A stretch of DNA of 64,000 nt, from NCBI GenBank assembly GCA_031551355.1, contig JAVBNT010000025.1, positions 1 through 64,000 of the forward strand. Reading direction: 5' to 3'. The first letter of the stretch is position 1; every line of letters begins with the position of its first letter. This DNA comes from JAVBNT01 sp031551355 (GTDB taxonomy: Bacteria; Vulcanimicrobiota; CADAWZ01). Shown here piece after piece: positions 16,600-25,805 of the stretch. Below the pieces are notes generated by a model that saw only the letters and a program-made list of their open reading frames with translations, was not told where the DNA came from and searched no databases. Both the position numbers and the translations under genes were made by a program.

Positions 16600-18933
16600 A
16601 TGGATAATAATTTTTCATCGGAAGTCCTTTTAAATATTGACTATGAGGAAAAGCCTGAGATAATTGTCGATCTTGGCGGAGAAGGCTTCATTGCTTCAGA
16701 GGAGATGGAAGAAGAGCAGGAAACTGTAAGGGCTATTCTTTCTTTTGATTCCGATGACGATGAGTATTATGACTATCCCGACCCTGAGTTGGCCGAGGAG
16801 TTTGAAGAGGCTAAAACAGATTCAGACCCGGACCCGGAGGAAATGCAGGGGCAACCGGAGCCGTCCGGAGAGGCTGATGGTATTCCGGAGACGGAAGAGA
16901 TGGTTGCGGAAAAGGAGACTAATGTTTCTCCTGCAGAAGTTAAAACAGTTATTGCGGAGATGGATATTCCTGATTATCCTGCCGCCGATAAAAGAAAGTC
17001 TATTGCCAAATCAAGTGGAGGGTCTGCTGCCGGTCCTGTTGATCTTGCCGCCAGACAGCAGCTTAAAGCCGAGGATTTTAATAATAAAGGTAAGGAATAT
17101 TTGAAGCAGAGTATGGTTGAAGAAGCCAAGGCCTGTTTCTCGAGGGCTTTGGAAATAGCTCCGCAACATGCTAAAGCTTTGAATAATCTTGGTTATTCAC
17201 ATTTTCTGGATCATAATTTTGAAAATGCGGCAAAATATTTTAAGCAGTCAATTCAGGCAGATCCGTTTCTGGATGTGGCCAGAGTTAATTTTGCTAACTC
17301 TATGTTGTCTCTGGGACAGAAAGACAAAGCCGAGGTTCTTTACAATCAGCTATTGGACAATGCGCCGGAAGATTCAAATATGTATTCATATATAGGCAAA
17401 GTCTGTTCGATGTCGAATATGAATAAAAGCGCGATTAACGCTTATGAGAAAGTTCTTAAAAACGATTCCGGCAATGTTTCCGTTCTTAATGATCTCGGGG
17501 TCTGTTATTCCAGGGAAGATAATTACGACAAGGCTATAGAGCAGTATAACAGGGTTCTGGAGCTTAGTCCCGGCAATGCATATGCCTATAATAATATGGG
17601 CATTGCCTTTGGAAAAAAAGGCCTGATGCAGGAGAGTATAACTTCTTTTGAATACGCTGTAGCATGTAAACCGGATCTTGTTTCTTCTCTTTGTAATCTT
17701 GGTTTTGTTTACGGGAAACAGGGTGAGCAGGATAAGGAACTTGAAATGTACCGCAAGGTGCTGGAAATAGATCCCAATAACTCTCAGGCTCAGCAGTCAA
17801 TAGGACAGACACTGCAGTCTCAGGGCAGTAACGAGCAGGCGATAGAATTTTATCAAAAGGCGGTTGAGACTAACCCCGGTGTTCCAAGTGCCCACTTCGA
17901 TCTCGCCAATTCACTGCAGATAAAGGGTGATACCGACAAAGCCATAGAGTCATATAAGAAAGCCATAGAGTTGTCTAAAGAAAACCCTGAGGCACATAAT
18001 AATCTCGGTCTGGCTCTTCAGCAGAAGGGCGATGCGGAAGAGGCTATTGCCGAGTTTCTCAAGGCGGTGTCAGAACGCCCGGAGTTTCTTGAGGGGTGGA
18101 ATAATTTGGCGGTCGCTTATCACAGTATAGGGCGTATTTCCGATGCTCAGGATGCCTGGCACAGGTGTCTGGCTATCGATGATAATTTTGTGGAGGCCTG
18201 GAATAATCTGGGGACGGCAGAATTTATGGCCAATAATTTTGATGAGGCCATAAGATTCTTTTCAAGGGTTATTGAACTGAATCCTGATGATGCCAAGGCT
18301 CATTGTAACCTTGGCAATGCATGGTATGTCGCCGGGGATATTGACAAGGCTATTGAGGAATGTACTCTTTCTATTGAGCTTCAGCCTACGGCATGGGCAC
18401 ATTTTATTTTGGGAAGTTCCTGGTATGCAAACGGTATGTTTGACCGTGGAATAGAGGAGTATAAAAAAGCTGTTGAGCTGCAGGATGATTTTGTGGAAGC
18501 CAGAAGTGTTCTTGGAGTCTGTTACAATGAGAGAGGCCAGTTGCTTGATGCCCTTAAAGAGTTTCTTAGGGCTAAAGAGATTGATAAGACTTACGCTGAG
18601 GCTTATTATAATGCCGGAAATGTCTATGTAAAGCTCGGCAAGCAAATGGATGCTTTAAGTGAATTCAGGCAGGCTGTTGAGATAAATCCTGATTATGTTG
18701 ATGCAATATATGAGTTGGCACTTTCAGAAGAGAGCTGCGGCAGTAAGATAAAGGCGCGCGATGCTTGGAAGCGTTTTATGCAGCTTACAGAGGGGCAGAT
18801 TATGGATTGGGAAAAAACGAAAGAGGCTGAGAACAGACTTGCCCATCTTGAGCGGGAAATAAAAAGGGAGCAAAAAAAGAAGGCTGTTCAAAATGAATCT
18901 TCAGCGCCTTCTCCCGAAGAGGAGCAGCAGTAA
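16600..18933 (+). CDS. Large TPR-repeat protein with acidic N-terminus
   Basis: A 777-residue protein without a signal peptide. Residues 1-150 are acidic and probably disordered. Residues 155-750 are about 17 tandem tetratricopeptide repeats of 34 residues (for example AKALNNLGYSHFLDHNFENA and AYNNMGIAFGKKG). The C-terminus is a charged helix rich in Lys/Glu/Gln. TPR arrays scaffold protein complexes; the partner is unknown. It follows the IPT gene by 44 bp and has AAGGAG 12 nt before ATG 16600, so the two may be cotranscribed. Tandem near-consensus TPRs suggest a rigid superhelix. Confidence 0.85.
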   Translation: MDNNFSSEVLLNIDYEEKPEIIVDLGGEGFIASEEMEEEQETVRAILSFDSDDDEYYDYPDPELAEEFEEAKTDSDPDPEEMQGQPEPSGEADGIPETEEMVAEKETNVSPAEVKTVIAEMDIPDYPAADKRKSIAKSSGGSAAGPVDLAARQQLKAEDFNNKGKEYLKQSMVEEAKACFSRALEIAPQHAKALNNLGYSHFLDHNFENAAKYFKQSIQADPFLDVARVNFANSMLSLGQKDKAEVLYNQLLDNAPEDSNMYSYIGKVCSMSNMNKSAINAYEKVLKNDSGNVSVLNDLGVCYSREDNYDKAIEQYNRVLELSPGNAYAYNNMGIAFGKKGLMQESITSFEYAVACKPDLVSSLCNLGFVYGKQGEQDKELEMYRKVLEIDPNNSQAQQSIGQTLQSQGSNEQAIEFYQKAVETNPGVPSAHFDLANSLQIKGDTDKAIESYKKAIELSKENPEAHNNLGLALQQKGDAEEAIAEFLKAVSERPEFLEGWNNLAVAYHSIGRISDAQDAWHRCLAIDDNFVEAWNNLGTAEFMANNFDEAIRFFSRVIELNPDDAKAHCNLGNAWYVAGDIDKAIEECTLSIELQPTAWAHFILGSSWYANGMFDRGIEEYKKAVELQDDFVEARSVLGVCYNERGQLLDALKEFLRAKEIDKTYAEAYYNAGNVYVKLGKQMDALSEFRQAVEINPDYVDAIYELALSEESCGSKIKARDAWKRFMQLTEGQIMDWEKTKEAENRLAHLEREIKREQKKKAVQNESSAPSPEEEQQ

Positions 18934-18940
18934 TGCAGAC

Positions 18941-19327
18941 TTACTGTTGTTCGGTTAAGTTGTTTTTTTGATTTATAACTTTTATAACTCCTTTAAGAGC
19001 GGTGTCCGTATCGGGATAAGTGAGAAAGGTTCTTGAAAGTCCCGACGTTCTTAATAAGTTTTTTACTGCCGGGGACATATCGGCAAGGCATATGAGTCTT
19101 CCCATTTTTCCGGCAACTTCTTTTAAACCGATCAAAACCCTTAAAGCAACATTATCTATGTGTTCTATAGCCGAGCAATTAATAATCAGACTGCTTTTGG
19201 CTTCAACAATTTTATTATAAATAAGGCTTTTGTTGTTTATGATTTCCGGGTATGCAAAATCTTTTCCCGAAGTAAACAAGAGAACTTCAGGAGTTAATAC
19301 TTTCCATTCAGGTTTCTGTTTTAGCAT
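18941..19327 (-). CDS. STAS-domain protein lacking the usual phosphorylated serine
   Basis: A 128-residue single-domain protein with the STAS fold of anti-sigma factor antagonists (SpoIIAA/RsbV). The signature loop, normally DSSGL, reads DNVALRVLIGL here, so the serine phosphorylated by the partner kinase is replaced by valine. It may be a constitutive binder or a structural STAS module rather than a kinase-controlled switch. It is the last gene of a minus-strand operon behind the PC4-like gene (15-bp gap). ATG 19327 has only a weak Shine-Dalgarno, consistent with translational coupling. Confidence 0.75.
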   Translation of the reverse strand: MLKQKPEWKVLTPEVLLFTSGKDFAYPEIINNKSLIYNKIVEAKSSLIINCSAIEHIDNVALRVLIGLKEVAGKMGRLICLADMSPAVKNLLRTSGLSRTFLTYPDTDTALKGVIKVINQKNNLTEQQ

Positions 19328-19342
19328 TTTTTGTTTCTAAAG

Positions 19343-19570
19343 TCAGTCTTCTTCCTGGTTTTTAGCTTCTTCCAATGCTTCAATTACTTCATCAATTGAA
19401 CTTATTGGAAAACGCACTCCCTTTTTTGTCGGCAGCTCTTCCTCGGAGTCATTATCAGTATAGTATTCCCTGATATCAATATAAGTAGTGTCTTTCCAGT
19501 TTGTAAGCTTTATTTTTATTGTTTTTCCGTAACCGCGGTCTATTGATTTTAACTCTGTATCTTCTGACAT
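19343..19570 (-). CDS. PC4/YdbC-type ssDNA-binding transcriptional coactivator
   Basis: A 75-residue acidic protein matching the bacterial PC4-like family: KIKLTNWKDTTYIDIREYY, then LPTKKGVRFPISSIDEVIEA. The family forms dimers that bind single-stranded DNA, and KxGxR-type residues (TKKGVRF) are the typical nucleic-acid-facing stretch. ATG 19570 has GAGG 7 nt upstream and is preferred over the adjacent GTG at 19573. It lies between the DUF4352 and STAS genes in a tight operon. Confidence 0.85.
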   Translation of the reverse strand: MSEDTELKSIDRGYGKTIKIKLTNWKDTTYIDIREYYTDNDSEEELPTKKGVRFPISSIDEVIEALEEAKNQEED

Positions 19571-19579
19571 CACTAAACC

Positions 19580-20035
19580 TCATTTCACATTTGTTATATT
19601 AAATTTTATTAAATTTTCCGAGATATAGCCCGGATCAAATAATAGATTCTTTGGAGTTCTTTCCGAGGGAATGCCAAACACAAGGAATCCTTTTCCCATC
19701 ATCCCAGGCTGCAGGATTTCGCCCTCAAATTTAGGCTCAATGGTTGAGATACACCATTGATATTCTTCTTCATTTTCATCCTGGAGTGTAAGTTGATATG
19801 CATTATATTCGTATGTATCCCTTGTTCCATTGAGAACCATTACTTCTACGGCATAGTATTTGATGCCTTCCTTACGTATAAATCTGTTCGCTTCCTTATG
19901 AGGCGCAAAAGATAATACCGTAATCGAGATATTTTTTATGTCGGCAGTTTCACCTACTTTATATTCTTTTTCCTGGGCAAAAGAAACAGATGCCGTCATA
20001 AACATTATTATTAAGGCGAAAAAAATTTTTTTCAT
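19580..20035 (-). CDS. Secreted DUF4352-type protein
   Basis: A 151-residue protein with a clear signal peptide (cleavage after SFA, about residue 20), followed by an immunoglobulin-like beta-sandwich of the DUF4352 type: YKVGETADIKNISITVLSF, then YYAVEVMVLNGTRD and ILQPGMMGKGFLVFGIP. Such domains are found on secreted and lipid-anchored proteins and have no established general function. AAAGGAGAG precedes ATG 20035. It is the first gene of the operon with the PC4-like and STAS genes. Confidence 0.8.
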   Translation of the reverse strand: MKKIFFALIIMFMTASVSFAQEKEYKVGETADIKNISITVLSFAPHKEANRFIRKEGIKYYAVEVMVLNGTRDTYEYNAYQLTLQDENEEEYQWCISTIEPKFEGEILQPGMMGKGFLVFGIPSERTPKNLLFDPGYISENLIKFNITNVK

Positions 20036-20259
20036 AAAATTCTCTCCTTTATGAAAATATTTTATATTTTAATGAATTTATAGCCTGTGCGATTATTTTC
20101 CTGCTTTAATGCGGTGTTATAACTTTTATTTGCAGATGAGTTTTTTTCTCATAAATTAAAAAAAAATTTGTTTATTTGCAGGAAATTTTTCTCTTTTTTT
20201 TAATTTTTTTTATCTTAAAATTCTTTTATACTGTTTTAGATTGTGAGTTGATTAAGTTT

Positions 20260-21828
20260 ATGGGACAATTTTTCCGCTTAAAGCAGGTTTCCGAGTTGCT
20301 TTCCGAGAGCGAGAGTAAAGACAAAAAACTTAAGCGGGTTTTGGGACCCTGGGATTTGATTGCACTGGGAGTGGCTTCCGTTGTCGGCACAGGTATTTTT
20401 GCGACCATCGGAACGGCTGTTGCCGGCGGAAGTTCGCATTTGGGTGCCGGACCGGGAATTGTAATTTCATTTATAATTGCCGCGATGGCATGTTTTTTTA
20501 CTTTGTTGTGCTATGCCGAACTTGCGTCAATGATTCCTATATCGGGGAGTGCTTACACTTATTCCTATGCGACGCTGGGAGAGATAGTTGCATGGATTAT
20601 AGGCTGGGATCTGACTATTGAATATGGGGTCAGTGCCGTTGCGGTGGCGATATCCTGGTCCGAATACTTTGTGCAGCTGCTATCGGGGTTTGGACTTCAT
20701 ATTCCTTTATGGCTTTGCACCAATTACCGGGATGCGCAGGCGCACCCTGATATTCTTGCTGCCGCGCCCCATATCGGCAGTCTGCTTGTTGTTTTTAATC
20801 TGCCGGCTGTTCTTATTGTTTTGGCCGTCACCGTTCTCCTGGTTGTAGGTATCAGGGAATCTTCAAACGTCAATAATTTTATTGTATTGATAAAAATCGG
20901 GATTTTACTGTTTTTTATTCTGGCCGGTATAAAGTTTGTAACACCTGCCAACTGGCATCCTTTTATGCCTAACGGCTGGAGTGGCGTTCTAACGGGAACG
21001 GCACTGATCTTTTTTGCATACATTGGCGTGGACGCTGTTTCTACTACGGCAGAGGAAACTAAGGAGCCCGAAAAGAATCTTCCCAAAGGTATGATTGGCA
21101 CATTGGCTGTGAGTACTGTTTTTTATATTGCGATTGCGCTGGTACTGACGGGCATGGCTCCTTATAGCCTTCTTGGAACAGGCGATCCTTTGGCACATGT
21201 CTTTGCTCTGCACAATATAAACTGGATTGCCGGTGTAGTATCTGCCGGCGCCGTTATTTCTCTGGCCTCGGTAATACTCGTAGTGCAGCTGGGGCAGTCG
21301 AGAATTTTCTTTTCAATATCCAGAGACGGATTGCTTCCGAAATGTCTTTCCGCAGTTCATAAAAAATTCAGAACTCCACATCTGGTTACTGTTGCAACAG
21401 GTATTATTGTTGCTTTTTTCGCTGCTTTTGCCAATATAAGTGAAGTTGTGGAGTTATGCAATATAGGAACTCTTTTTGCATTCATACTTGTATGCATCGG
21501 GGTAATTGTTTTGCGAAAAAAAGAACCTGAAAGGAAAAGGGCTTTTAAATGTCCTTATGTTCCGTTCGTTCCGCTTATAGGAATTGGTTTTTGTGTATTT
21601 CTTATGGTTCAGCTGCCGCTTATTACCTGGGTGCGTTTTATTTACTGGCTGATAATAGGCCTGATGATATATTTTTTGTATGGTGCCGCTCACAGCAAAT
21701 TGAATCCGGAGGGCACCAGACCGGCAGATATCGTGCGTAGAAATTTACCGTGGACGATAATAACGGTGATATTTTTTGTTTTGTTTACCTGGCTTGTTTT
21801 TTCTCCATCGCATCCTCTTTTTCATTGA
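20260..21828 (+). CDS. APC-family amino acid permease (paralog)
   Basis: A 522-residue inner-membrane transporter closely related to the permease at 12227-13963. Both share LGxGxxxGxGIF in helix 1 (here GVASVVGTGIFATIGTAVAG), YAELASMIP, SGSAYTYSYATLGE and the FFAYIGVDAVSTTAEE helix. It lacks most of the long early loop of the other copy. I prefer ATG 20260, since the N-terminus MGQFFRLKQ then matches the paralog; an earlier in-frame ATG at 20176 would add an improbable hydrophobic leader. Substrate unknown. The sensor kinase gene follows by 37 bp, so regulation by or of that kinase is possible. Confidence 0.88.
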   Translation: MGQFFRLKQVSELLSESESKDKKLKRVLGPWDLIALGVASVVGTGIFATIGTAVAGGSSHLGAGPGIVISFIIAAMACFFTLLCYAELASMIPISGSAYTYSYATLGEIVAWIIGWDLTIEYGVSAVAVAISWSEYFVQLLSGFGLHIPLWLCTNYRDAQAHPDILAAAPHIGSLLVVFNLPAVLIVLAVTVLLVVGIRESSNVNNFIVLIKIGILLFFILAGIKFVTPANWHPFMPNGWSGVLTGTALIFFAYIGVDAVSTTAEETKEPEKNLPKGMIGTLAVSTVFYIAIALVLTGMAPYSLLGTGDPLAHVFALHNINWIAGVVSAGAVISLASVILVVQLGQSRIFFSISRDGLLPKCLSAVHKKFRTPHLVTVATGIIVAFFAAFANISEVVELCNIGTLFAFILVCIGVIVLRKKEPERKRAFKCPYVPFVPLIGIGFCVFLMVQLPLITWVRFIYWLIIGLMIYFLYGAAHSKLNPEGTRPADIVRRNLPWTIITVIFFVLFTWLVFSPSHPLFH

Positions 21829-21865
21829 CGGCCAATAAAACGAAAAGCCTAAGGAGTTAACATAG

Positions 21866-24448
21866 TTGAAAAATAATAAAATTCAAAGGCTTCTTCTTTT
21901 GACTGTTGTCGGACTTTTAGTGGTAGTGCTTGCTGCAACTGTCTTTGTTACCTTGAAAAACAACAGGGAACTGAGAAAAATTCTTGATGCAAGCGTTAAG
22001 TCGGAATTAACTTCAATATTGGTTGCCGCCAGGGAAACTATTGACGTTGATAAATTTGACTTGTATAACAGTAAGGAAAAAATTGACGAGGATATTGAGG
22101 CATACAATAAAACTCTTGAGGATTTGCGCTCTCTGCAGAAAAAAGTCGGAGCCACTTACCTTTATGCGTTTAAAAAAATAGACGGCAAATACTATTTTAT
22201 ATTCGACACTGATCCCAACCCCTATCCTAATGATCCCAACCGGAAAGATACTATTTTTGATGAGTATAAGGATATTTCACAGGTGTATTTAGAGGCGTTC
22301 CAGGGTAAAGTATCGGTGGGCGTTATGAATGTCGTCGATCAGTGGGGCAGTTTTAATGCCGGCGCGATTCCGATTTATAAAGGAGACAAGGTAATCGGCA
22401 TTGTTGGCGTCGATATCAGGGACCACTTCATACGCGACAGCGAGAAAACTGCTACGACCAACATCATTATACTGATTGTAACTCTGACGCTTGTGATGGC
22501 GGTTAATATATATGTTATACATCAATTGGTTGTGACACCTCTCAGACAGCTGACCGACAGCGTTTCCAAGTCAAATATGGACGGCAGTATTATTTACGGT
22601 ACGGAACGCAGCGACGAATTTGGTGTGCTGGCACAGACAATACGGGAAATGATCAAGGATATTAAATTGCGGGACAAACTTCTGGTGGCTATTAATGAGT
22701 CAATCATTCTTTTGCTCCAGGCGCAGCCGGATGAGTTTGAACGCGTATTATTGAGCAGTATGGGTATAATTGCCAAAGCAGTTGGTGTTGACCGCATGTA
22801 TATATGGAAGAATAATACTGTTGCCGGCAAATTGTATTGCACACAACTGTATGAGTGGTCAGAGGGAGCAGAGCCTCAGCATGGCAATGAATATACCGTA
22901 GACGTACCTTATGACGAAAATATGCCGGGATGGGAAGATAGTTTTTTGCGGAATCAATGTATCAACAATCATGTCCGCAATATGTCTGTGCAGGAGCAGG
23001 CGCAGTTATTGCCGCAGGGAATTATCTCTATTTTAGTCGTGCCGGTGTATATAAGTAATGAGCTCTGGGGATTTGTAGGCTTTGATGAGTGCCGCAAAGA
23101 ACGCTTGTTTACGGAAAATGAGGAATCGATACTCCGGACCGGCAGTATGCTGCTCGCAAGCGCACTGCTGCGCAATGCTGTAACCAGAAAGCTGACGTCA
23201 GCATTAGAAAAGGCTCAGGAAGCCAGTCTTGCCAAGAGCAATTTTCTTTCCAATATGAGCCACGAAATCAGAACGCCTATGAACGCCATCATTGGTATGA
23301 CGTCAATCGGAAAATCTGCTCCTGAAATGGATAAAAAAGATTATGCCTTTGACAGAATTAAAGACGCATCCACCCATCTGCTCGGAGTTATTAACGATAT
23401 TTTAGACGTTTCAAAAATTGAATCAGGAAAATTCGAACTTTCGCCGGCAGATTTTAAATTTGAAAAAATGTTGATGCGTGTTGTAAATCTGTATGGCCTT
23501 AGCTTAGAAGAAAAGAAGCAAAAACTTACCGTTTATGTAGACCGGGCCATCCCGCAATTCCTGATTGGTGACAATCAGCGTCTGGCACAGGTCATAACAA
23601 ACCTTTTGGGAAATGCGGTAAAGTTTACTCCGGAAGAGGGCTCTATTAATCTTTATACACATTTTTTAGGTGAAGAAAACGGTCTCTGTGAGATTAAGAT
23701 TGTTGTAGAAGATTCGGGAATCGGTATAAGCCCTGAACAGCAAACAAAGCTGTTCGAACCCTTTCAGCAGGCGGAAGGCAGTATGTCACGCAAGTTTGGC
23801 GGTACCGGGCTGGGGCTTGCGATTTCTAAAAGTATTGTAGAAATGATGGGCGGCAGGCTCCTGGTGGAGTCAGAGCTGGGAAAAGGTGCCAGATTTATTT
23901 TTACCGTTAAAATGCAGAGCAGTAAAACGGAAGAACAGGGTTTTGAGCATAAAGAAATAGACTCGAAAAGTATCAGTGTTTTAGATCTGAATGACGATCA
24001 GCACAAAACAGGGGATGCGTCCGTAGATGTTAACGGCCTCTTTAAAGGACGGCATATTTTGCTTGCCGAGGATATGGATATAAACCGTGAGATTGTCATA
24101 GCAATTTTAGAGCCTACGTGTGTGGAAATAGACTGTGCTGAAAACGGGTCCGAAGCGGTACGTATGTTTACCGAAGACCAGGAAAAATATGATCTGATAT
24201 TTATGGATTTACAGATGCCCGAGATGGATGGATTTGAGGCTACACGGCGTATCCGTGCGCTTGATACGGCTAAAGCACGGGAAATTCCTATCATTGCCAT
24301 GACGGCAAATGTTTTTAAGGAAGATATTGAAAATTGCTTTGCGGCGGGAATGAACGGCCATATTGGCAAACCGCTCGATTTTGATGAACTTTTGAAAAAG
24401 TTACAGACTTATTTAGTAAAAGAGATGCTTAGCGATACAGTTCGGTAA
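21866..24448 (+). CDS. Hybrid sensor histidine kinase / response regulator
   Basis: An 860-residue inner-membrane sensor. Two membrane helices (about 9-30 and 195-220) bracket a periplasmic Cache-like domain (about 35-190; VVDQWGSFNAGAIPIY, VIGIVGVDIRD). Then come HAMP (about 215-270), GAF (about 285-430), HisKA with His466 in FLSNMSHEIRTPMNA, HATPase_c (about 565-685: N, DSGIGIS and GGTGLGLA boxes) and a receiver with Asp781 (FMDLQMPEMDG). No output domain is present, so phosphate must pass to a separate Hpt or regulator. The start is TTG 21866, with AAGGAG 9 nt upstream. Cache domains usually bind small organic ligands such as amino acids, which fits the adjacent permease. Confidence 0.9.
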   Translation: MKNNKIQRLLLLTVVGLLVVVLAATVFVTLKNNRELRKILDASVKSELTSILVAARETIDVDKFDLYNSKEKIDEDIEAYNKTLEDLRSLQKKVGATYLYAFKKIDGKYYFIFDTDPNPYPNDPNRKDTIFDEYKDISQVYLEAFQGKVSVGVMNVVDQWGSFNAGAIPIYKGDKVIGIVGVDIRDHFIRDSEKTATTNIIILIVTLTLVMAVNIYVIHQLVVTPLRQLTDSVSKSNMDGSIIYGTERSDEFGVLAQTIREMIKDIKLRDKLLVAINESIILLLQAQPDEFERVLLSSMGIIAKAVGVDRMYIWKNNTVAGKLYCTQLYEWSEGAEPQHGNEYTVDVPYDENMPGWEDSFLRNQCINNHVRNMSVQEQAQLLPQGIISILVVPVYISNELWGFVGFDECRKERLFTENEESILRTGSMLLASALLRNAVTRKLTSALEKAQEASLAKSNFLSNMSHEIRTPMNAIIGMTSIGKSAPEMDKKDYAFDRIKDASTHLLGVINDILDVSKIESGKFELSPADFKFEKMLMRVVNLYGLSLEEKKQKLTVYVDRAIPQFLIGDNQRLAQVITNLLGNAVKFTPEEGSINLYTHFLGEENGLCEIKIVVEDSGIGISPEQQTKLFEPFQQAEGSMSRKFGGTGLGLAISKSIVEMMGGRLLVESELGKGARFIFTVKMQSSKTEEQGFEHKEIDSKSISVLDLNDDQHKTGDASVDVNGLFKGRHILLAEDMDINREIVIAILEPTCVEIDCAENGSEAVRMFTEDQEKYDLIFMDLQMPEMDGFEATRRIRALDTAKAREIPIIAMTANVFKEDIENCFAAGMNGHIGKPLDFDELLKKLQTYLVKEMLSDTVR

Positions 24449-24473
24449 AAAAATCTGCGGATAATTATATTTT

Positions 24474-25754
24474 TTAGATTTTAGCTTTCGGCTGCTCGAG
24501 TATTTTTGTACCGCTTTTGTATAGCATTATGCTGCAAAGCAGAGCGATGATTGAAAGTGATGTCAGAGCCAGCATCGAATATGTGTAGCTTCCTGTTTTA
24601 TCGAAAAGTCCGCCGATTACGAGCGGAAAAATGGTCAGACCTATATTTTGCACCATCGTTGTAAAACCGTATGCCGTTCCCAGCAATCTTTCTTCGATTA
24701 GCAGCGGTATCGCCGGCCACAGTGCCGCCGGGACGAGTGAAAAAGCTACGCCGAGCATCGCCATTGCGATGCCGGGATGCAAATTAGTGCGTGCCAGAAG
24801 TATGAATACCGGGATCATAATCAGTGAGCCGGCAATCATAATCGTGCCTCTTTTACCGATCTTGTCGATTATAAATCCGAATATTGGCGAACATATCATT
24901 GATACGAATATCGGGATGGATGTCAGTTTGCTGGCAATATCCTGCGACAGTCCCCATTTAAGGTGCAGGAAATCAGTGGAGAAAGCCGTGAAAGGAAAGA
25001 CCGAAGAATAGAACATGCAACAGAGAATGCATATATACCAGAACGGCAGCCGGAAGTTTTTGATGTCGGAAAATGTTATTTGTTCCTGTTTTTTATCTTC
25101 CATCGCAGAGCCGTATTTTTTTTCGACAGATTTTTCCAGTATCCCGTAAAGTATGATGGAAACCACAGAAATAAGGCAAAGCACTGAAGAGGCCCATAAA
25201 ACCGGGTCTATGCTTGCGGCCTTTTCAGCCAGTGAGCCGAATAGAAAAAAAGCGGCAAATGTTCCCAGACGGCTGACGGTAAGATTTAGCCCGAATGCCA
25301 GTGCCATTTCCTTTTCCTTAAACCACCTGCCGATAATTGCGCTTTGAGCAACTATTAAGGATTCCGAACCGATTCCGAACAGGATACGTCCAAAAAGCAT
25401 CCATACGAGGGGTTTGTTTTTGACCAGTGATGAGAAAAACGGTATTTCCGCATTGATTGACGGGGCAAGGGCAACGATCAACGTCCCTATGAACATAATT
25501 ACGGTGAAGCTTATCGCCGCTTTGCGGCTGCCGATGCGGTCAAAAATTATCCCGCCGAGGAAGACCATTATAATGTTGGGCAGGCTGTAAATGCTGTACA
25601 GCATACCGATATCCCTGCTGTCAAAAGCCAGCTCTTTTTTTAGCATCGGGCCAATGGGGCCTATTGAGTCGTATGCCAGATAGGAACCGAAGACAGCGAC
25701 ACTGACGAGCAGCATTATCGGCCAGCGGTATTTGAAAGTATTGTCTTTATTCAT
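24474..25754 (-). CDS. MFS transporter
   Basis: A 426-residue inner-membrane protein with 12 predicted helices. The MFS signature loop between helices 2 and 3 reads GGIIFDRIGSRKAAI, and the repeat in the second half GFIIDKIGKRGTIM. Its overall pattern recalls the MFSD1-like/oxalate-formate-antiporter-like group; substrate cannot be named. It lies convergent to the first kinase (25-bp gap) and directly downstream of the second hybrid kinase (51-bp gap), so it may share a transcript with the latter. Confidence 0.88.
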   Translation of the reverse strand: MNKDNTFKYRWPIMLLVSVAVFGSYLAYDSIGPIGPMLKKELAFDSRDIGMLYSIYSLPNIIMVFLGGIIFDRIGSRKAAISFTVIMFIGTLIVALAPSINAEIPFFSSLVKNKPLVWMLFGRILFGIGSESLIVAQSAIIGRWFKEKEMALAFGLNLTVSRLGTFAAFFLFGSLAEKAASIDPVLWASSVLCLISVVSIILYGILEKSVEKKYGSAMEDKKQEQITFSDIKNFRLPFWYICILCCMFYSSVFPFTAFSTDFLHLKWGLSQDIASKLTSIPIFVSMICSPIFGFIIDKIGKRGTIMIAGSLIMIPVFILLARTNLHPGIAMAMLGVAFSLVPAALWPAIPLLIEERLLGTAYGFTTMVQNIGLTIFPLVIGGLFDKTGSYTYSMLALTSLSIIALLCSIMLYKSGTKILEQPKAKI

Positions 25755-25805
25755 TTATTGTTTTCTTTCATTTTGAATACGCCGCGGGCAGCGGCCTTGA
25801 TTTTT

